This document shows, piece after piece, positions 21,601 through 24,642 of a stretch of DNA of 24,642 bases. Position numbers and translations under genes: made by a program. The DNA is from JBDTLH01 sp039934875 (lineage in GTDB: Bacteria > Acidobacteriota > Terriglobia > Terriglobales > Acidobacteriaceae). The notes under the pieces are model-generated. The model made no database searches and had not been told where the DNA came from. It saw only the letters and a list, made by a program, of their open reading frames with translations. The stretch spans positions 1 to 24,642 of the forward strand of contig JBDTLH010000182.1 of NCBI GenBank assembly GCA_039934875.1, read 5' to 3'. The first letter of the stretch is position 1, and each line of letters starts with the position of its first letter.

Positions 21601-23040
21601 CTACGCGGGCCTCTCCGTCGCACTAGCCCCCGCTCCCGCCCGCTTGAATTCGAAGTGCAAAAGCCATGTGCTGGGCACACTCGCCCCGTTTAATTTCCGG
21701 GGAGCGAACTCCCACTGCCGCGCCGCGTCCATCGCCTGCCTGGCAAAATACTTGCTTGGTCCCCGCTTATCGAATCTCGCATCGACTACCCGGCCTGAGG
21801 AATCAACGTCCACCTCTACGGAGACTTTCACGGTCCCCTGAATCGTCGCCAGGGCGCTACTTGAGGGTACGGGCAGTACCCTGCGCGCGACTGAGCCGTC
21901 TGCCAAAGCGCCGCCGCTCTCTACCTTTGGCGGAGTCTCTGTCTGGGGGCGCGCCATCGAAGCCACCGCGGCGGAAGGCTGCGGCCGTGGGCTGGGCCTG
22001 AACCGCTTCACCGTGTACAGAACAAATGTCAGCAAAACTGCTCCCCCAAGGACCGGCACCAGAATCGATGCCAAAGCACGCCGATGCGCGGATGCTGCTT
22101 GCGCTCGTACCATGGACGGGCCAGAAGATTGCGGCGCTAGCTCTGCGGGTTTCTGAACCACATTCTGAACGGCATTCCCCGCAGGGGGCGCGGATTGCAA
22201 CAGTTGCATGATTTCAGCGGCGGTTGCGCGCCGTTGCGGATCGCGCAACAAACATCGCCGCACGATCTCGCCGAAGGGCGCAGCCAAATCCCCGGGCTGG
22301 ATCGTTCCCTTCGTCTCCGCCTGCTGTGTCAACGCCTCGACCAGTGTCACTCCCAGTGACCAGATGTCCGCCTGCGGAGAAGCCTTGCCTTCAGGCGCAG
22401 CATATGCATTCAACTTAGGTGACGGCGGGCCATGAAGGCTTGCCGCGGCCCGTGAAGGCGACAGTGATATGCAATCACTCGCCAGTTTCAACTGACTATC
22501 CAACGACATGATGTTGCTGGGTTTGATGCCGCCGTGCGCGAGTTCCTTGCCATGAAGGTACGCCAGCGCCTGCAGTGTGGGATCGAGCATCTCTCGCGTC
22601 TCCTCCGCAGTCAGCGAACGCTGCGGAAGTACCTGCGAGAGGTCCTGCTCGGCGCGTTCCATGACCAAATAGAGGAATTCGCCTCCCTCCAATTCAGCGT
22701 GCCCCATCTCGAATAGGCGAACCAGGTGAGGATGCACCATCTTTGCCGCCTCACTCCATTGCGCCAACTGCTCTCCTTTGAAAGCAGCGCCGTGAACAGA
22801 CGGGAGCGCCAGCAACTTGATCACCGCCGATTCGTGCTCTGCGCGTTCGGTGAGAAACACCGCGCTGTGTTCTGATCCGCCGAGAAATTCGATCAGGCGG
22901 AACTTGCCATCTACTATCTGGCCTTCCCATGCTCTCCCAGAAAAATCTTTCCCGGCGAAAGCCATCCCAGCGAAATGATCGGCTGACTCCTCAAGATCAA
23001 CATCAACATCAACGCGAGCGCGCGCTTCTTGTGCAGGCAT
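21601..23040 (-). CDS. Pseudokinase-transmembrane-TonB C-terminal domain fusion protein
   Basis: A 479-residue membrane protein. Residues about 46-283 have a Ser/Thr protein kinase fold: LGGSEHSAVF loop, Lys75 in SAVIKLL, YLVMERAEQDL hinge, AYAAPEG and ADIWSLGVTLVEAL. The catalytic residues are lost: HRD reads HGG (169-171) and DFG reads SDC (188-190), though K173 and N176 of the catalytic loop remain. A single TM segment follows at about 323-344, then a Pro/Ser-rich stretch, and residues about 398-468 form a TonB C-terminal domain (GTVKVSVEVDVDSSGRVVDA, then ARQAMDAARQWEFAP). The topology would put the pseudokinase in the cytoplasm and the TonB domain in the periplasm. The start at 23040 is set by a TACGAT box six bases upstream. 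Confidence 0.85.
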   Translation of the reverse strand: MPAQEARARVDVDVDLEESADHFAGMAFAGKDFSGRAWEGQIVDGKFRLIEFLGGSEHSAVFLTERAEHESAVIKLLALPSVHGAAFKGEQLAQWSEAAKMVHPHLVRLFEMGHAELEGGEFLYLVMERAEQDLSQVLPQRSLTAEETREMLDPTLQALAYLHGKELAHGGIKPSNIMSLDSQLKLASDCISLSPSRAAASLHGPPSPKLNAYAAPEGKASPQADIWSLGVTLVEALTQQAETKGTIQPGDLAAPFGEIVRRCLLRDPQRRATAAEIMQLLQSAPPAGNAVQNVVQKPAELAPQSSGPSMVRAQAASAHRRALASILVPVLGGAVLLTFVLYTVKRFRPSPRPQPSAAVASMARPQTETPPKVESGGALADGSVARRVLPVPSSSALATIQGTVKVSVEVDVDSSGRVVDARFDKRGPSKYFARQAMDAARQWEFAPRKLNGASVPSTWLLHFEFKRAGAGASATERPA

Positions 23041-23046
23041 GGTTCT

Positions 23047-23052
23047 ATCGTA
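23047..23052 (-). promoter_or_regulatory. -10 box of the pseudokinase-TonB gene, likely leaderless
   Basis: On the minus strand TACGAT is followed by AGAACC and the ATG at 23040. This argues against the longer frame starting at 23064, whose ATG would lie upstream of the box. Confidence 0.45.
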
Positions 23053-23080
23053 ATCGCGTCTCAAGGCAAGAACCGGAGAG

Positions 23081-23099
23081 AATCGTAAGCACCACGATT
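23081..23099. promoter_or_regulatory. Inverted repeat AATCGT-N7-ACGATT upstream of the pseudokinase-TonB gene
   Basis: Perfect six-base arms around a seven-base spacer, about 41-59 bases upstream of the presumed transcription start. The position suits an activator or repressor site, but it also lies in the ppa 3' region; there is no U-run, so it is not an obvious terminator. Confidence 0.3.
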
Positions 23100-23140
23100 T
23101 CTACCCGATTACCGGTTGGATAACCCTTAACACCAGATGC

Positions 23141-23731
23141 TCACGCCGCCTGCTTGCCGCCCTGTCGTTTGCGCTCTATTGCCATTTTCACCAGCTTCAC
23201 AGCGTGCTTCGGCCCGCGCACCCCGATGGGCTTGAACTTCTTGCCATCCAGCCGGTTGTATTGCTGGAAGAACGCTTCAATCTGTTGGAGCGTGTCCGGA
23301 CGCATGGTGCGCGGATCATCGATGCCCGCATAGTCCTTGCTTAACTTGCCCACGGCGAGCAGGCGGTCGTTGCGCCTGGTCTGCATTTTGGGGTTCTTCT
23401 TTCCCGGCTTCCGCCCCTCCGCCGGCTCGGTCTGCTCCGCTTCAATCACTCCGATCAGCCGCGCCTGCACCAGCGTGCCCACAGCGAGCGGTTCATCGAG
23501 CAGCACCAGAATATCGATGGGGTCTCCATCTTCAGCAGTGGTCGAGGGCACGAACCCGAAGTCGTAAGGGAACAGCATCCCCAGCGGAAGCAGGCGCCGG
23601 TGCAAAAAGATCTCATGCTCGGGGTCCCAGGCGTATTTCACCCGGCTGCCCTGCGGTGTTTCTATCACCACATTGACTTCGCACTTTTTCTCATCGATGA
23701 ACGCGGCGATTTCGGTCGGTAGCTTGGCCAT
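23141..23731 (-). CDS. ppa: Inorganic pyrophosphatase (family I)
   Basis: Hydrolyses pyrophosphate to two phosphates in the cytosol, pulling biosynthetic reactions forward. The family signature DGDPIDILVL is present with its metal-binding aspartates, preceded by PQGSRVKYAWDPEHEIFLHR, PYDFGFVPST and followed later by YNRLDGKKFKP. At 196 residues it is about 20 longer than the common bacterial form, because a basic stretch (TEPAEGRKPGKKNPKMQTRR) is inserted between the core strands just before NDRLLAV. The ATG at 23731 has AGGTGG four bases upstream; an open frame runs 8 codons further but has no better start. It lies 49 bp after the M50 protease gene and 100 bp before the pseudokinase gene, all on the minus strand. 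Confidence 0.93.
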   Translation of the reverse strand: MAKLPTEIAAFIDEKKCEVNVVIETPQGSRVKYAWDPEHEIFLHRRLLPLGMLFPYDFGFVPSTTAEDGDPIDILVLLDEPLAVGTLVQARLIGVIEAEQTEPAEGRKPGKKNPKMQTRRNDRLLAVGKLSKDYAGIDDPRTMRPDTLQQIEAFFQQYNRLDGKKFKPIGVRGPKHAVKLVKMAIERKRQGGKQAA

Positions 23732-23780
23732 TGCGCCACCTGAGATGCAGGCCACTTCTTTGCCGTTGTAAACCGGGCTG

Positions 23781-24642
23781 CTACTCCGCCGAACCCGCCG
23801 ACAAATGCCGCCGGTGCTCGGCCAGCAGCCCCAGCGAGTGCATTAGGTTTTGCAAGGTGATGATGCCCACCAGCCGCTCTTCTTCCACCACCGGAATCAG
23901 CGTCAACCCCCGCGATTGCAGCTTGCGAAACACCGCGCCCAGCGTCTCTTTGCGATGCGCGATCTCGAGCACCTTGCTCATCGCGGATTGCACATACCCG
24001 TTGCCCTGCGCGTTGAGCGCCTCCACAATCCGCTGCCGCGTAATCACCCCCACCAGATCACCGGAACGGATCACCGGAAAGTCGTCTTGCAAAGTGTGGA
24101 TCGCTTTATAAAGCGCGTCTTCGAGCGTGTCCGCCGGCGAAAGTGTGCTGAAATCGGTGAGCATGACCTCGCCGATGCGAACGCTCTCGGTGATCGAATG
24201 GAACGCCAGCGATCGGTCTTCGATCTGCGCGCCCACAAAGATAAACAGCCCCACCAGCAGTATCCATATGTTCTGCTGTTGAAACAACCCCAGGATAGTG
24301 AGCACAATCGCAATGCCCTGCGATATCCCCACGCAAGCGCGGGCCGCGTCGATGTTAGAGCGGGCGCGCGACAATTGCACCCGCAGAATCCGCCCGAAAT
24401 CCAGCGGATACGCGGGCAGAATATTTATCACGCCCAGCAATAGATTGATCCAGACAAAGCTCTTGGGCAGCGATTTGCCGCTGATGTAGGGCCAACTCCA
24501 CAGCTTGATCTGCGGCATCGTCGCCGATATGTATAGAATTGCCGCTCCGGCAACCAGCAGGCTAGCCAGCGGACCGGCGAGCGCTATGATCGTCTCTTGG
24601 CGAGGCGACAGAAAGCGCTTTTCGTCGCCCTGAGCAGGATCT
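23781..24642 (-). CDS. Site-2 protease-like M50 membrane protein with two CBS domains (5' end outside window)
   Basis: C-terminal part (286 codons) of a membrane metalloprotease of the M50/SpoIVFB type; the frame stays open to the right edge, so the start and the HExxH zinc motif are outside. Visible parts are TIIALAGPLASLLVAGAAIL (TM), WINLLLGVINILPAYPLDFGR, which matches the second metal motif NxxPxxPLDGG except that the first Gly is Phe, further TM segments around ISQGIAIVLTILGLF and IWILLVGLFIF, then two CBS domains (VMLTDFSTLSPADTLEDALY onward, and SAMSKVLEIAHRKETLG onward). CBS domains usually bind adenosyl ligands and could tune the protease. The ATG at 24518 is internal and not the true start. 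Cleavage of a membrane-bound substrate is the family function, not shown here. Confidence 0.85.
   Translation of the reverse strand, partial: DPAQGDEKRFLSPRQETIIALAGPLASLLVAGAAILYISATMPQIKLWSWPYISGKSLPKSFVWINLLLGVINILPAYPLDFGRILRVQLSRARSNIDAARACVGISQGIAIVLTILGLFQQQNIWILLVGLFIFVGAQIEDRSLAFHSITESVRIGEVMLTDFSTLSPADTLEDALYKAIHTLQDDFPVIRSGDLVGVITRQRIVEALNAQGNGYVQSAMSKVLEIAHRKETLGAVFRKLQSRGLTLIPVVEEERLVGIITLQNLMHSLGLLAEHRRHLSAGSAE

Noticed and set aside
24623..24642. CCCTGAGCAGGATCT at the right edge, resembling the dispersed repeat at 14160-14190
   Set aside because: It lacks the GAAGCGAA middle and lies inside the open frame of the M50 protein; chance similarity is more likely.

Overview
The window looks like a piece of an Acidobacteriota chromosome (Terriglobia-like; this is inference). 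The signs are moderately high GC, a secreted DUF885 protein, a DUF5818-like secreted protein, dispersed intergenic repeats of types I associate with this phylum, and several genes whose -10 box lies only 6-8 nt before the start codon. No integron, phage, CRISPR array, rRNA or tRNA was seen.

Layout. (1) 1-434 (minus): ends of two ABC-transporter permease genes that do not belong with what follows; they join a truncated cheB at about 428-434, probably an assembly or library chimera or a real rearrangement. (2) 428-5095 (minus): chemosensory operon cheA-cheW-mcp-cheB. The mcp has an in-frame TGA at 1469-1471 and cheB is cut off. (3) 5132-8226 (plus): pyrimidine nucleoside salvage group cdd, pyrimidine-nucleoside phosphorylase and a CNT nucleoside transporter, divergent from cheA with only 36 bp between. 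(4) 8227-9326: trmJ, flanked by two 130-140 bp inverted-repeat elements; the second carries phased T-tracts. (5) 9327-12373: accD and a small ABM-domain protein (minus), a metallo-beta-lactamase-fold hydrolase (plus), and a secreted Pro/Thr/Ser-rich protein (minus) with a terminator. (6) 12512-19521: an ABC-F ATPase (plus), then galU, a DUF885 protein, thiL and a REC-histidine kinase (all minus). (7) 19766-21480 (plus): rlmH, a MNT/HEPN toxin-antitoxin-like pair and cobO, with stop/start overlaps. (8) 21601-24642 (minus): a site-2 protease-like M50/CBS protein (cut by the window edge), ppa, and a pseudokinase-TM-TonB C-terminal domain fusion.

Most genes are housekeeping or metabolic. The most unusual items are the pseudokinase-TonB fusion, the recurring TANNNT-N6-8-start arrangement suggesting leaderless mRNAs, the phased T-tract element after trmJ, the stop-interrupted chemoreceptor, the MNT/HEPN pair coupled to cobO, and a dispersed repeat inside the coding sequence of the ABC-F protein.
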